Shown here piece by piece: positions 26,224-37,375 of a stretch of DNA of 64,000 nucleotides. The position numbers were made by a program, and so were the translations under genes. Under the pieces are notes generated by a model, which was given only the letters and a program-made list of their open reading frames with translations, was not told the origin of the DNA and did not search any database. Each line of letters starts with the position of its first letter. Within the stretch, counting starts at the first letter, position 1. The stretch is from Apiosordaria backusii (taxonomy: Eukaryota; Ascomycota; Sordariomycetes; Sordariales; Lasiosphaeriaceae): NCBI GenBank assembly GCA_030549205.1, contig JAUKTV010000013.1:310001-374000 (forward strand), in the 5' to 3' direction.

Positions 26224-28473
26224 TTACTTCGCAATCCCAACCTCAGCCTCTGGTTCAACTTGAACCTCATCAACTGTGATCCTTTCCATCTCCGCCACAA
26301 CAGGTAATATAAACTCCTGCTGCTGCTGTCCCCCTACTACACCTCCAATACTCTGTTGTTGTTGTTGCTCCTCAGACCACTTCGGCAATCCCAACCTCAC
26401 AAACCTCGCCCCCAGCTCTCTCTCCATCCTCACCCTGAGCACCTCCATCTCCATCTCCCATTTCCACTCCAGCCTCCTCCTCCTCTCCCTAAACACCCCG
26501 GTCAATTCGTCCTCCTCATTCGTAAACTCGACCGCCAAATCCTCAATCTCCTCTGCTCGTCTATCAATCAGCCCATCCATCTCTTTCTCATGCCGTTCAA
26601 TCAACTCCTCCAGCGCCTTCGCTTGCTTCTCCCGCAACACATTAATTTGCGACTGATGTTTCCTCGCCATCCCATCTCTTATGCAATATTGCTGCCTCAA
26701 CTGCTCCCTATCCTTCATCGTGATCTCCCTCTTCGGCATCTTTTTCTCTTCTGGGTCAGTCGTTGGCGAGTTGGTTCTCGACCGATACCTCCCACTGCAG
26801 TAATCCTCCATATACTTCAACTTCAACCTAATCTTCTTCTCCTTTTCCTCCAAGCTGGCAAGCAGCTCAAACTCAGCCATCACCTGCCTATCCTCCAGAT
26901 GCTGCTCCGTCTTCGCATGCCTCTCCCTCATCTTCTCCGTCAGCTCATCATACCTCTCCACCAGCGCCAACTTCTTCCTACTCTGCCTCTCCCTCATCTG
27001 CTGCTTCGCCCTCGATTCAAAATGCCTAAACCGATGCATCTCCGCCTCCTGCTCCCGCTTCAGCATCCTAAACTCCACATTATCAAGTGTCCTCCTCTCC
27101 GCCTCCTGCCTCTCCATCTCCTCCGCCTCCGCCTGCTTCTCCCTCGCCAGCTCCTCCGCCTCCAACTCCGCCAGCCTCGCTTCTTCCGCTATCCTCCTCC
27201 TCTCCAGCTCCTCCTCCCCATTGCAAAAATTAGGGCACCCCACACAAGGATCCCAAACCGCGCCGCATATATAGCAAAACTGCGCCTTACACCGACAAGT
27301 AATATGCGTGCACCCCTGCGCGAGCTCGACCAGCGTCCGGCACTTATAGCACCTCCTCCACCCTGAACATTCCCCAATCTTCAAGACCGCGTCCAGCTCC
27401 CTATCGCTCGGACAGTCCTGCCCCAGCCTGTGCGCGTTCCTCTTGCACATGACGCACACCCTCGTGCGGCAGTACTTGCACACCGCTTCAAAGGGGTGTT
27501 TAGGGTCGATTTTTGGGGTTGGGGGGATGAACTCCCCGCAGGTGGTGTTTGGGCAGAAAATCCGGGTTTCCCAGGGGGTGGAGTACTGCTGTACCGCCTT
27601 GAGAAAGAGCTGTTGCTTATCCCGCGGGAGGACATTCTTGATGATGGAGGTGGGGATGGGCTGGGTGCAGCATCGGGGCGGCATTTTTGACTCGTCCGAG
27701 GTGGACTGGGCGATCATCACTTCTAGACAGTCTTGACAGTAGGTGTGCCCGCAGGGGAGGGTTTGGAGGGTGTTGTTCTCGCGGGAGAAGTCTTCGCGGC
27801 AGCAGATGCAGGGGCTGTTTAGGGGGTGTATTAGAGGGTGTTCTTACGGAGAGGGTTGCTACTAGGAGACTTACATGGGTGTAAGAGAGGAGGGAGTGGC
27901 TCTCCTTCTTTTTAACCTGCTGGTTATGCTTCTCTTGAGATCCTTTACCCCCTTTCTCGTTCCTGACCTAACCAATATCCCCATTGACCGTTCTGTTTTT
28001 TCGGGGTTTGGTCTCAGGAATTTAGGCTGGTCAAGAGCAGGGTCTATTTGCCCCAGATACTTCTCATACTGAGAGAAAGTCAAACTTCGCGACCTCCTCC
28101 TCGCAGCTGATTCTGTCAAGGTAGCCGGTAATACTATCGAATGCCGGGATGCGTGCGATGTAAACCCGGAGTTAACCGTCCCATTCGAGCTCGTGGACAC
28201 TGTCCGTCCATGTTGTCGTGTAAACGTATCATCCGACTCGTCGGCGCTGGCAGACTCCTCAATCGTTAATCTTGCTCCTTCTATAGGTAGCTCTATCCCT
28301 AAAGCTGACGCCTTTGTCACAAGTTCCAGCTCGATATCTTCCTCTGTTCTGCCGTTGGGTTGCCCCAGGACCTCACGGAGATAATCGATATCGCTTAACT
28401 CGGGTGGGCCGACAGGGCTGACAGGTGAGTTCGAGTTCACGATCGGCGACAAGGTCGGGAGAGCCATCGCCAT
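26224..28473 (-). CDS. RBR-type (RING-IBR-RING) E3 ubiquitin ligase with coiled coil
   Basis: Two exons, 28473-27875 and 27814-26224, with a 60-bp phase-2 intron (GTAAGT donor, TCTAATAC branch, AAACAG acceptor); 729 aa. Splicing restores RING1, whose first zinc ligands (Cys202, Cys205) lie just past the junction, followed by the CGHTYCQDC block. An IBR follows (about 287-334). RING2 follows, with CYKC and QGCTHITC, in which Cys368 is at the position of the RBR catalytic cysteine that accepts ubiquitin from E2. Residues ~385-665 form a very charged Glu/Arg/Lys coiled coil. A Gln-rich patch (SEEQQQQQS) and an acidic C-terminus end the protein. The N-terminal 200 residues are Ser/Thr-rich and hydrophilic. 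RBR ligases form a thioester with ubiquitin before transfer; the substrate cannot be inferred here. Confidence 0.88.
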
Positions 28474-30450
28474 GGCACGTTTTGAGATTCGAGTATATGC
28501 TTAGCACCCGGACCCGATCAAGCGGTGTTCTCTGGGAGTTTTCGAGGCATGACATGCGAAAAAGAACCTCTTGGATGGTCCCATATGGCGGATGGTGTGT
28601 TTGAAGCCGCCGCCTCTTGAAGGGACCGGGTGGGGGTGGAGTGGTTATCGCAATCGCAAATCCGGCTTCCGGACAAGGGCACAGGGCTCTTTTAGGGTTG
28701 CAGGTGGGCTGTCTTGGCCGATCGCGCCAAGTCGGCAGGTCAGAGAGAGTGTCTATCCGCACGGGCACGGCCCGAGAGCTTGGGCAAATGGAGCCAGACA
28801 ATTGCTGCTTGGGCGAAAATGCTGTCGATGATGGTTGAGAAGTAAGATGTGCTGTGAAACTTTGCAGAAATGGCTGTGCCCGCGGGCGGGATGACAGCTT
28901 GAAAATGGGAAGTGAGAGCTGGGATTGGGAATCACAGCGGGAAGGGCGCGGGTGGTGCATCGAATGTGATAGGCTCTGGACGGGGTCACTCTAGATTCCG
29001 GGCCGCCGATTGAACCTTACGCAGTGACAAGACCTTGTCCTGGCTGTCTACCCATGGCTCCAACTACCTCGTACGATGTCGATGATTTTTCCTCCAATAT
29101 TTCACGTTATTCAAGGAGACAAAGTGTAAAAAAGTCTGATCAGCCAGGGAAGCATCTGGGGAATTTGCCTGCGGTAGTCTGTCTAGGCATAGGTAATCAT
29201 CTGAGGTAATATGCATAGGGAAATGCAGCAGACGAGCACCAACCGGGAACCTGGATGCCAGCCAACTTTGGGACCCAAGCAAAACGACGTGCGGAGTCAA
29301 CGTCGCGCCTCTCACCTACGTCTTCCACCGGCTGGCTCGGCCGAGGAGCAGATAGAAACGGTGTGATGTCGTCCGCTCCACATCTGCCTTTGAGCCCCCT
29401 TTCCGTCACCACCACCCAATATCCACAATCTCTGTATCATGAAAGGTAAATTCTACTGAGAGACAAATTCATCTCCAGGGTCTTTCTCACATAATATCTG
29501 ACCAAGCCAAAACGGCCGGTTGAGACATACCCAACTGTGCCTCACATACAGATAGCCCTCGCCGATCAACTGCCCAAAGCCAACCCACTCATCAACCACC
29601 TCCGCAAAAACCTGCGAGTTATCAAGCCACATTCGACACTTTGCAACCACTCAACCCTCAACGACGATAATCCCTTCCTCCCAACCTGAAACTTTTTTTC
29701 GCTCCGTCTCCCGCGGCTGGTTCACATAATCCCAAACCAGCTCACTCACAAACAGGGCATCTCCAACCGAAAACCACACACAACAGCTCCCACACAGTAA
29801 GATACTGCATCCACTTCCAACCAGGTCCACGTATCGGAATTGCCTTCCTCTCAAACCTAAAGCGGTGTATCCCTTCTCAAATTATTTCCAAAGCTCCAAC
29901 AACCATCGTGTGACAAAGTCCCACTCCAAATGTCTCACGAGTCAAAATCACTTGCTTCCCCCCACCTAACCACCGAACAACAAGGCAGCATCAAGAAAGA
30001 CAGCGTGATTGTGATCATCTGCTCTCCCAATATCAAAATGATTGGGTGAAAGCTTCACAGAAAAACCTATCACATTTTCTTGCAGCTTTGGCTCATCAGA
30101 TGTCAGTTTTTGACTCGACCGGTAATAAGATCGATTGCCGATTGGCACCCCCTCCCGAACCCGAAATGCCTGACTTACCGCTGGTCTCGCCAGCCCAATC
30201 GAGGCTGTTGTCTTGCAGGTCTCACATTTCGGGATCATCCCTGCCAAAATCTCAGTTGTATGAACAAGGTGACCGGAAATGCACGCCATCGTGGACTTGT
30301 TTGCTCACTGTAGCTGGCATGTAGAAGCAGCTAACTCTCAGCTCCCCCTCATCAATCCAGGTCACATTCTCGCTCCAAAGTTGCATTCCGCATAATCCCA
30401 TGTTCAAACAATAGGTGATTATTTATCGTGATATCGGGTAGACTTGCATA
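28474..30450. other. intergenic region between pop1 and the RBR gene
   Basis: Promoter side of the RBR gene (-) and 3' side of pop1 (-). No convincing gene; frames are short and overlapping. A TAGGCATAGGTAATCATCTG stretch near 29183 carries the TAGGTA-type motif found in several intergenic regions of the window. Confidence 0.5.
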
Positions 30451-33207
30451 TCAGACAAGCTCCCACCTTGCCAGCCAACCTACGCTCTCTCCCGCGTTGC
30501 GCACAATGCAGAATTTTCCCTCCCGGACACCCGTCTCCCGCAAGGTCTCGACCGCCCTCTCGGCTGAGATTGACCCAATCGCCGTGGCCTTGCCCTCGCT
30601 GAGGCTGAACGCCCCCGTAGTCACAAACCCAATCAGGTCCTCTTCGTTGGGACACAGCGGATGACCCCCAAAATCAGCTTGGTTGGCAGCAGACTTGGGA
30701 TAGGCGAGCTCCGTTGTTAAAAGTGACTGGGTCAGAATCTTCTTGCGCGTCTCCATATCGACACCGGCAGGCATACGTGGAGCTGCCGCTGGTCCCCTTT
30801 TGTTGATTTTATTGGCATTAGATGATGCTAGGGGCACTTTGGCAAGCCATTGTTCTCTTAGATCAGCTGGCAGTGACCCCAGAGCAGACGAAGGAGCCTC
30901 CGGCGTAGCAGGGACCTCTGTTTGAGTAGAAGGGACCACAGTTGTCTTAGGCTTACTAGGCAGCCGGTAGATCCTCGCACAAGGTTTGGCAACTCCTCTT
31001 GTGACAAAGGCCAGACTGACAGTGACAATCGACCCTGCGGGTGGCTGTTCGGCACTTGCTGATTTCGCCAGAGCGTTAAACGCTGTCTTGGTCACCAGGC
31101 TGATCGTCTCAACTCTCGACAGCGGAGATTGAGACGGCCCTTGCGTCCCCCCGCTCTCCGCCGGCTCGGGAGGGTCAAGCACCATCGCTTCCGCGGCAGG
31201 ATCCGGGATCGACACTGCGCCAGATTTCTCCTGGGTTCGGGGAACGTCAGATTTAGGCAGTCCGAGCAAGTGCTCAAAGTCGCAGGCCAAGCCATCTCCG
31301 ATCTCGCCCTTTCGACCAGCACCGAGATCAAGAGACTTCCATTCCAGTCTTTTACTCTTTGGCCGTCGATCCCAATCACGTCTTCTCTTGGCTCGCTGTT
31401 CAAGCTCCCAATTCACACCCGCATTAGTTGCCGGAAAATCTCCAGGGAACCAAGGAGTGCCGTGCTCAAAGGCGATTTGCCTCTGCTCCTCCAGCCCTCC
31501 TAATCGGGGATTGCCGCCTGTTGTGAGTGGATAGTGCATCAAACAGTACCAGAGAGCTTGTATGCATTTCCATGGAGCAAGCAGTGTCCACGTACCTTGG
31601 GCCTGTCCGTCCGTGGCAGGCCTCGAGGCAAGCAACAGGACAGGAATTGGAGGGTCCGCTGCTGTGACTTTTATAGGTTCTCCTGGTGCATTCGCGCCTT
31701 TTCGGCGGTTGACTGATTTTTGTGATGGCATTCTCGAGGCCTGGTAGCGACTCTCTCGGTCGAAGATGTTGTATGGTTTCAAGTTCTCCTCGACTTGCCA
31801 TTCTGTAAGCGTCTTGAGAAGTGTCTGCTCACCTCCATTGGGAATCTGAATTCGCTTTGGAGGGTAGGCCAATCGCGGGTCTTTGGCAGAAAACGCAAGG
31901 ACTGCATCCTTGGGCAGAGATGCCGGGTTTGTAACTCCAGCCAGAGACCGAAAAACACTAGCATGGCATTCAGCGGTTTCGGGAGTTTCGTGGTATGGTT
32001 CGAGAATGCCTAACAATGTTTCGGTAGAGCCTGGCCCAAGTAACTCGATGCTGCCAATCTCAAATCGTAGGTCTTCAACATGAGGCTGGGGCTTTTGCCT
32101 CTTTGCAAGTTTGACCACCTCATCAAACAGCTCAAGAAAGCAGGACGGGTGGGTACGGATTAGGATCTGTCTTTGGGACTTTTTGGAGCGGTTCGACGTC
32201 TCCATCTCGTCCGAATTTGTTGCAGGTGGTTCCGGATTCCAAACTATCGTGGTAGGACCCATATCACGCCTCGAGCTCTTTTGTTGCCTGCTGACGGTCC
32301 CTGTCCATTTTCGAACACCAGTCCTCCATTTCTTGCCCCGTGCATTCCAAAGACCCTCTTGTACCAAACCCAATGACCTCAACACCCGCTCTATACAGTC
32401 GTCCGTACCATATACTCCTATCGTGCTCATATAGCTCACATCCCATGCCACAACCCCTTTTTGACCAGAAGCTCGATGTGTTGGTCGGTAACACTTGGCG
32501 GTTGATGTGAGCGGAATAGCAAACCTCCAGAGTGGACTATTTGGTTTCGTCATTGTGGCTCGTTTCGCGTGCCATAGATGGGTTGGTAGCCAGGTCTTGT
32601 TAATTTGGCGTTTCCTGAACTTGGAGTCGGCCTTGGGCGGCTCGTTCAACATGTTGCGTCGAATCTTCGGTCGAGGGGCTCTCGTCGTTACCACTCCCTT
32701 GGCTTTTGTTTGCGCATCCTCAGCTGTCCCATCGCCAGACTTCTCGGCCTTCTTTTTCTTCTTTTTGTCAGCCAGATATCGCAGCTTCTTCATGGTCTCG
32801 GCGCGTATTCGGGCACGGGTTGTACGGGGCTTTCGTTTCCTCGACTCGACTGTTGGTGTGTTATCGTCTAGCATTTCCTTCCTAGCTTGGGCACGCAGCC
32901 TCTTTGGCACTCTCTTCACATTATGGCTTGCTGTCCTTCGCCGCATCGCGCGGGGTACCATCTGGAAGACTCGGGTGGCATTGATGGCCTTGCATTTGGT
33001 CATGCTCTTTTCGAGAGCCTTGATTTCGAACTCGCGAGCATTGAGAAATTTGTTCAGGTCGAGCTTGCCATCCTCGAGGGCGGCATCCGAGGGCTGTGTG
33101 CGAATGTTGCGGGCATCTTGAACTTTGACGCGCTTGTTGTTCCGTGGGTTTGGCTGGCGTCCCTGGCTTTCTTTGGCCCCTCCCGGAGGATCTTTTCGTT
33201 TCATCAT
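30451..33207 (-). CDS. pop1: RNase P/MRP protein subunit Pop1
   Basis: Single exon, 918 aa. Pop1 is the largest shared protein of RNase P (pre-tRNA 5' processing) and RNase MRP (pre-rRNA processing). The N-terminal POP1 block is clear (about residues 55-110): LNKFLNAREFEIKALEKSM and MVPRAMRRRTASHNVKRVPK, which is strongly basic for RNA binding. A Lys-rich stretch follows. The POPLD domain lies around residues 510-620, with PVLLLASRPA, TLLAPWKCIQALWYCLMHYP and GTPWFPGDFPAT. The C-terminus ends with the typical CIVRN...WLARWELV block. The first true ATG of the frame is at 33207, immediately followed by a second; upstream in-frame codons have no ATG, so I start there. It is divergently transcribed from the NT-C2 gene about 1.07 kb away. 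Confidence 0.93.
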   Translation of the reverse strand: MMKRKDPPGGAKESQGRQPNPRNNKRVKVQDARNIRTQPSDAALEDGKLDLNKFLNAREFEIKALEKSMTKCKAINATRVFQMVPRAMRRRTASHNVKRVPKRLRAQARKEMLDDNTPTVESRKRKPRTTRARIRAETMKKLRYLADKKKKKKAEKSGDGTAEDAQTKAKGVVTTRAPRPKIRRNMLNEPPKADSKFRKRQINKTWLPTHLWHAKRATMTKPNSPLWRFAIPLTSTAKCYRPTHRASGQKGVVAWDVSYMSTIGVYGTDDCIERVLRSLGLVQEGLWNARGKKWRTGVRKWTGTVSRQQKSSRRDMGPTTIVWNPEPPATNSDEMETSNRSKKSQRQILIRTHPSCFLELFDEVVKLAKRQKPQPHVEDLRFEIGSIELLGPGSTETLLGILEPYHETPETAECHASVFRSLAGVTNPASLPKDAVLAFSAKDPRLAYPPKRIQIPNGGEQTLLKTLTEWQVEENLKPYNIFDRESRYQASRMPSQKSVNRRKGANAPGEPIKVTAADPPIPVLLLASRPATDGQAQGTWTLLAPWKCIQALWYCLMHYPLTTGGNPRLGGLEEQRQIAFEHGTPWFPGDFPATNAGVNWELEQRAKRRRDWDRRPKSKRLEWKSLDLGAGRKGEIGDGLACDFEHLLGLPKSDVPRTQEKSGAVSIPDPAAEAMVLDPPEPAESGGTQGPSQSPLSRVETISLVTKTAFNALAKSASAEQPPAGSIVTVSLAFVTRGVAKPCARIYRLPSKPKTTVVPSTQTEVPATPEAPSSALGSLPADLREQWLAKVPLASSNANKINKRGPAAAPRMPAGVDMETRKKILTQSLLTTELAYPKSAANQADFGGHPLCPNEEDLIGFVTTGAFSLSEGKATAIGSISAERAVETLRETGVREGKFCIVRNAGESVGWLARWELV

Positions 33208-34278
33208 CTTTTGTCTTAATCGTGGAAGTCTGTAATTGCCATGAGGGTTCCCCAATCGGTCGTGAATCCAAGTAGTTCAGTTCGTCGTCGCGGTTGTTTG
33301 GCGTGTAAGCGAGGGTCACTGTTAACTTGAGACCATGAATTTTGGAGCTCTTATCTTATCAGATGGTCCCTACACTAGCCAGAACGACTTGGCGTGCCCC
33401 TCGTCCCAAGCTCCACCCCCGGCCGTTCCCTGACAGGGGAGGAATCCTTGCTAATGGCCGACCGCTACCAGCCAACGACCAAGCAAGTTTCAGCAATGAG
33501 GCTGGTATGATTTCACGATCTTTTAGAAGCATTTCGATCCGAAGCATTGAAAACGCCGACGCGCGTTCAGCCATCAGAGGTTGCAGTACGGGCGAGCCAG
33601 GTTCGTGAACACACAAATTCCCCGCATCCCGTTCCCACGGACGTTCCATTGAATTAAGCCGAATGCTCCGCGGTCTCTCCGTGTTTCCGGCGACACCTTA
33701 CATCTCCAGTTGAACGATACCTTGCCTGGTACCTAAGGTACCGTGCTACTAAATGCCGCGAGCGATAAGCTGATATACGGTTTTATAGTCTCAATCTGGA
33801 AGAAAGTCACCGAACCTGGAAGTGTCGCGCCCCGACGTCAGCCTCCGGTTTCGACCAAACAGTCCGCCAGCAAGATCCGTAGCCCGGTGCCAGCCAGCGT
33901 TCCAGTAATATCTCGTCTCATGTGCAATCAATCCATAGGCTACATACATAATCTGTACTAGTGACAAGTCATGGCATCCCTAAGTAAGCATGACTAGCAA
34001 TCCTTTCTTTTTTTTCTCACACTTCAATATTTATCTCACCCAACCTCCCTTGCCTCCGACGTCTTCAGCCCTTCTTGTTTCACTGGCATTTTCTGGTTCA
34101 TTGTTCATTGTCCTGCAATTGGCACTACCCACATCCATTCCTCCAACACTCTACGGGTACACGAACGGCAACGTCTTGATACCTACTATTACCCACCACC
34201 GTGCACCAACCTTAAATCTACTTTGACTCGACGAGGATACTTTACGTCACTTGGTCATAACGGTCCCAGAGAGCTGAC
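33208..34278. promoter_or_regulatory. divergent promoter region, pop1 / NT-C2 gene
   Basis: 1.07-kb spacer between two start codons pointing away from each other. Contains GGTACCTAAGGTACC, an imperfect palindrome at about 33728-33742, and CT-rich tracts near 34000-34150 that suit a fungal pyrimidine-rich promoter for the + strand gene. No gene seen. Confidence 0.5.
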
Positions 34279-36018
34279 ATGCGCATCTTCCCTATAGTTA
34301 GCAAAGCTCGAAAAGTAGGTCCCTTCTCTTTGTTGCGCGGTTGATGGTTACGAGTAAGGTGAGACAATGAGACAGCTAACATCGCACCTTTCTCCACAGC
34401 CCAGGTTCGAGGTACATCTCAAGGTAAGTCTCACCATCTTCCGCGATGATTAAGCATGACTTATTGTTGTTAGATCTACGACCTCAACAATGTGCCACTC
34501 GTGTCAGGAGTGTCCTTGATTAAATGGTATCTTCCACACAGCATACACAGTGAGCAGCGGGGACGAACACATAAGTGCCCCATACAGAATCACCGAGTGG
34601 AATACAACTACTCGAGGGTTTTTTCGGTCCGCATTGCCATCGACCGCAATAGCAACCTGGTGGAATGCCCTATTGAGTTCGAGGTGCTCCAGGAGTTTAG
34701 CGGACCTGGCACCGCCAGCGCAAGCGGTCGAGATGAGAAGATCAGCCTTGGTATCGTTCGCCTCAACCTGAGCGAGTATGTCGAGGAGAGCGAGGCTATA
34801 CTTCGTGACGGAACCATCCCAGGGGGGCCGAGTCTAAGGGACATTCTGGCTTCCCCAACCAGTCGAGAGCTCAAATCAGCGGCCAGCAGCCACCACCGCA
34901 AACGCAGCTCCCTCAGCAACACAACCGTCCCGGAAGGCCCCGACGGCAGCCCCCGATCTTCCCATGGTTCTGAAGCCGAAGATGACAGCAACGCCACTAG
35001 CCCCATGTCCGAAGTTCGAGACGGTGTCATGCGCCGCTACCTCATGCAGGAATCCAAAATCAACTCCACCCTCAAAATTAGCATCCTCATGATCCAAGTT
35101 GATGGCGAAAGGAACTATGCCGCACCACCGCCAAAGTCCGCTCCTGTCTTTGGTGGCATCGCCGGCTTTGTCGCAGGCGAAGCTCTCGAGCCAGTGGACG
35201 TTGGCAACAACTCCACCGGCCATGTCCCATCATCCTTAGTTGGAAAGTCACGCGACGTTTTCGAGGCTCAGGATATGTACCGCCGGGCCCTAGCCGCCAG
35301 CTGGGCCAGCCAACCAGGCGAGCTCCCTGCAGACGAATGCATCGAGGATATATTTTCTGGCGGCGATGGCTTTAGACGAGCTTCCAAAGCGCCCAACGGT
35401 CGAGGTCACACCAGACGTCAAACCGTCCTCCCTGGCCGCAGTGGCAACAACTCCCCCGGAGCCAACCGACTTCTCCCCTCCTTCCGTCACGAATCCAGCA
35501 ACCCAACCGACGAAACCGACGACGACGACGAAGAAAGCTCCAGCCCTCAGGACATGATGTCCACCCTCCGCCCTCGCGACCTGCACCGATTCAGGCACCA
35601 CCTCCGCCACCGGAGCGGGTCGAGTGATCGCAGCACGGTCATGGCTCAACAGCAGCAACAAGACCAACAGCCGGATTTAAACAGGGAGTCCAGCCGTGGT
35701 ATCGGGCTTGCGATCTCCAGCGGCCGTGGTGGATCTCACAGGGATTTGGGGCAGTTAATGTCGCAGCATAGGAGGGAGGAATCCAAGATTACCCACGCGG
35801 GAGGGTTGAGGAGTAGAAGCAGCAGTTTGGTGACTGTTGGGAGCAGTGTGGGCGGGTTCAGCAATGGCAAGGATAGCGGGGGGAGCGATCATCATGATCG
35901 GGAGAGGACGAGGGGGTTTGGGTATTTCAAGAGGGGGAAGGAGGTGGATGAGATGGAGGTGAGGGAGGATTTGGTGGCGTGGACTGTGCCATCGGAGGGG
36001 GGTGTGGTTGTTAATTAA
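34279..36018 (+). CDS. NT-C2 (EEIG1/EHBP1-type) domain protein
   Basis: Three exons: 34279-34314, 34400-34423 and 34474-36018, with phase-0 introns of 85 bp (GTAGGT...CCACAG) and 50 bp (GTAAGT...TTGTTAG); 534 aa. The tiny first two exons are needed to complete the domain: the joined N-terminus reads SKARKPRFEVHLKIYDLNNV and continues PLVSGVSLIKWYLPHS, the classic start of the N-terminal C2 domain of EEIG1/EHBP1-like proteins. GRTHKCPIQNHRVEYNY continues the domain, which ends near residue 150. A conserved second block runs from VMRRYLMQESKINSTLKISI to AADECIEDIF-like sequence. The rest is Ser/Arg-rich and disordered. Family knowledge points to membrane binding or scaffold roles at endomembranes or cortex; the exact role in fungi is unclear. 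The last ~110 codons switch to G/T-ending codons. Confidence 0.85.
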
Positions 36019-37375
36019 GGGGATGTACCAAGGTTGTTGTACCTAGGATGTTTTCTCGAGGGTTCTACTTTTTGCGCTTTTGGCGTTGTTAAAACGCAAG
36101 AGGAAGCAAGCGGGTGTTTTCTGTTTCATTTTTGGGTGTTTATACACACGCAAGCACGCACACTATTGGGTTTTTTACAGAGTACCTACCTAGCCATTAC
36201 CTACCTACTACTGAAGGGTTGGGGCGTTTTTAATAAGATTTAATAACCTACCGGTTTTGATTCACATTGGAAAGGGTGATCAAAGCCGCTGCTGATTTCT
36301 TTTTTCTTTTCTCTACCAAAACATCAACAACGGTTTCTGTCGACTTAGGTAGGTAAGGAGAGATCAACAACTAAACTGGAGATTCACAAGGGTCTGTCTA
36401 TTTCTCAGCGAGGCAGCTACTGCTATTCTGATTATATGATCTTCTTGTTTTCTTTTACAGGTACCTGTATCGGCATGCAGGGGCCACTTTGCTGTCATGG
36501 AGAGAGCTACTCGTACTGAACGACCCCGAATATATGTATTTAGAATCAAGCCAAGAGATATGGGGCGCGAGGCAACAAAGGGATCTGGTACCTTGAGTAG
36601 GTACCTTGATAATCACGCCGACTTCAACGCCACTCCACTCACACTCACTTTCCATATAATTCTTTCCTAGGGTATGTGGCTTTGTAACTCCCCTGCAGTG
36701 CATCTCAAAAAAAAAAAAAAAGGCCTGGTTCATAAAACAAGAAAAGATCTATTAACAACCCCCCATCAATATGGCATAACTCATAAATATATTTACGCTT
36801 CTCCTCTTCATTTCTCCCAGGGGGTACCACCCAACACGCAAAAACACATGTGCGCGCCCTTTGCTAAGGTAGGTAACAAATAAATATATGCTTTATAATC
36901 CCCCCCCATACCATACCCATCTACAAGACAAAAACAACAATAACAACAACCGCTGAATCTATTTGTGATGATGCATACCCTTTCCCTTACCCCGCCTATA
37001 CCTCTTTTTCTTTTTCCTTTGTATTTTCCCACCTGGGTCCTCCTTTTTCTCCTCCTCCTCCTCCTCGTCATCACCATCCCACTCTTCATCACCCACCCCC
37101 TCCGGATTACCCTCCCAATTCTCATCACTCCCTCCCTCATCAGGCCATGACTCAACACTGTACAATTTGTAGCTCATTCCTGATGCGTCTGATTGAGCCT
37201 CCTAGGCGCAGTCTTTGTGAAGGCAGTCTCCGCGAATGCATTCCACACGCAAATGTGGCCACTCAGATCCAGCCCATTGATCAGCCGTCTTTGGGGTCCA
37301 ATGGTCCCACACCATCTTCTGTATCATCTCGTTTTGTTTCCCTTTATCAATATATTGCTTGGCCTGTTCAGCCTT
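36019..37375. other. convergent intergenic region, NT-C2 gene / ssz1
   Basis: Shared 3' region of two converging genes, 1.36 kb. It is rich in TACCTA/TAGGTA motifs (for example about 36180-36212, 36343-36358, 36596-36606) and holds an A15 run near 36708. No gene seen. Confidence 0.55.

Noticed and set aside
26356..27366. 336-codon + strand frame opposite the RBR ligase
   Set aside because: Leu/Pro/Arg-rich shadow of the Glu/Arg-rich coiled coil.
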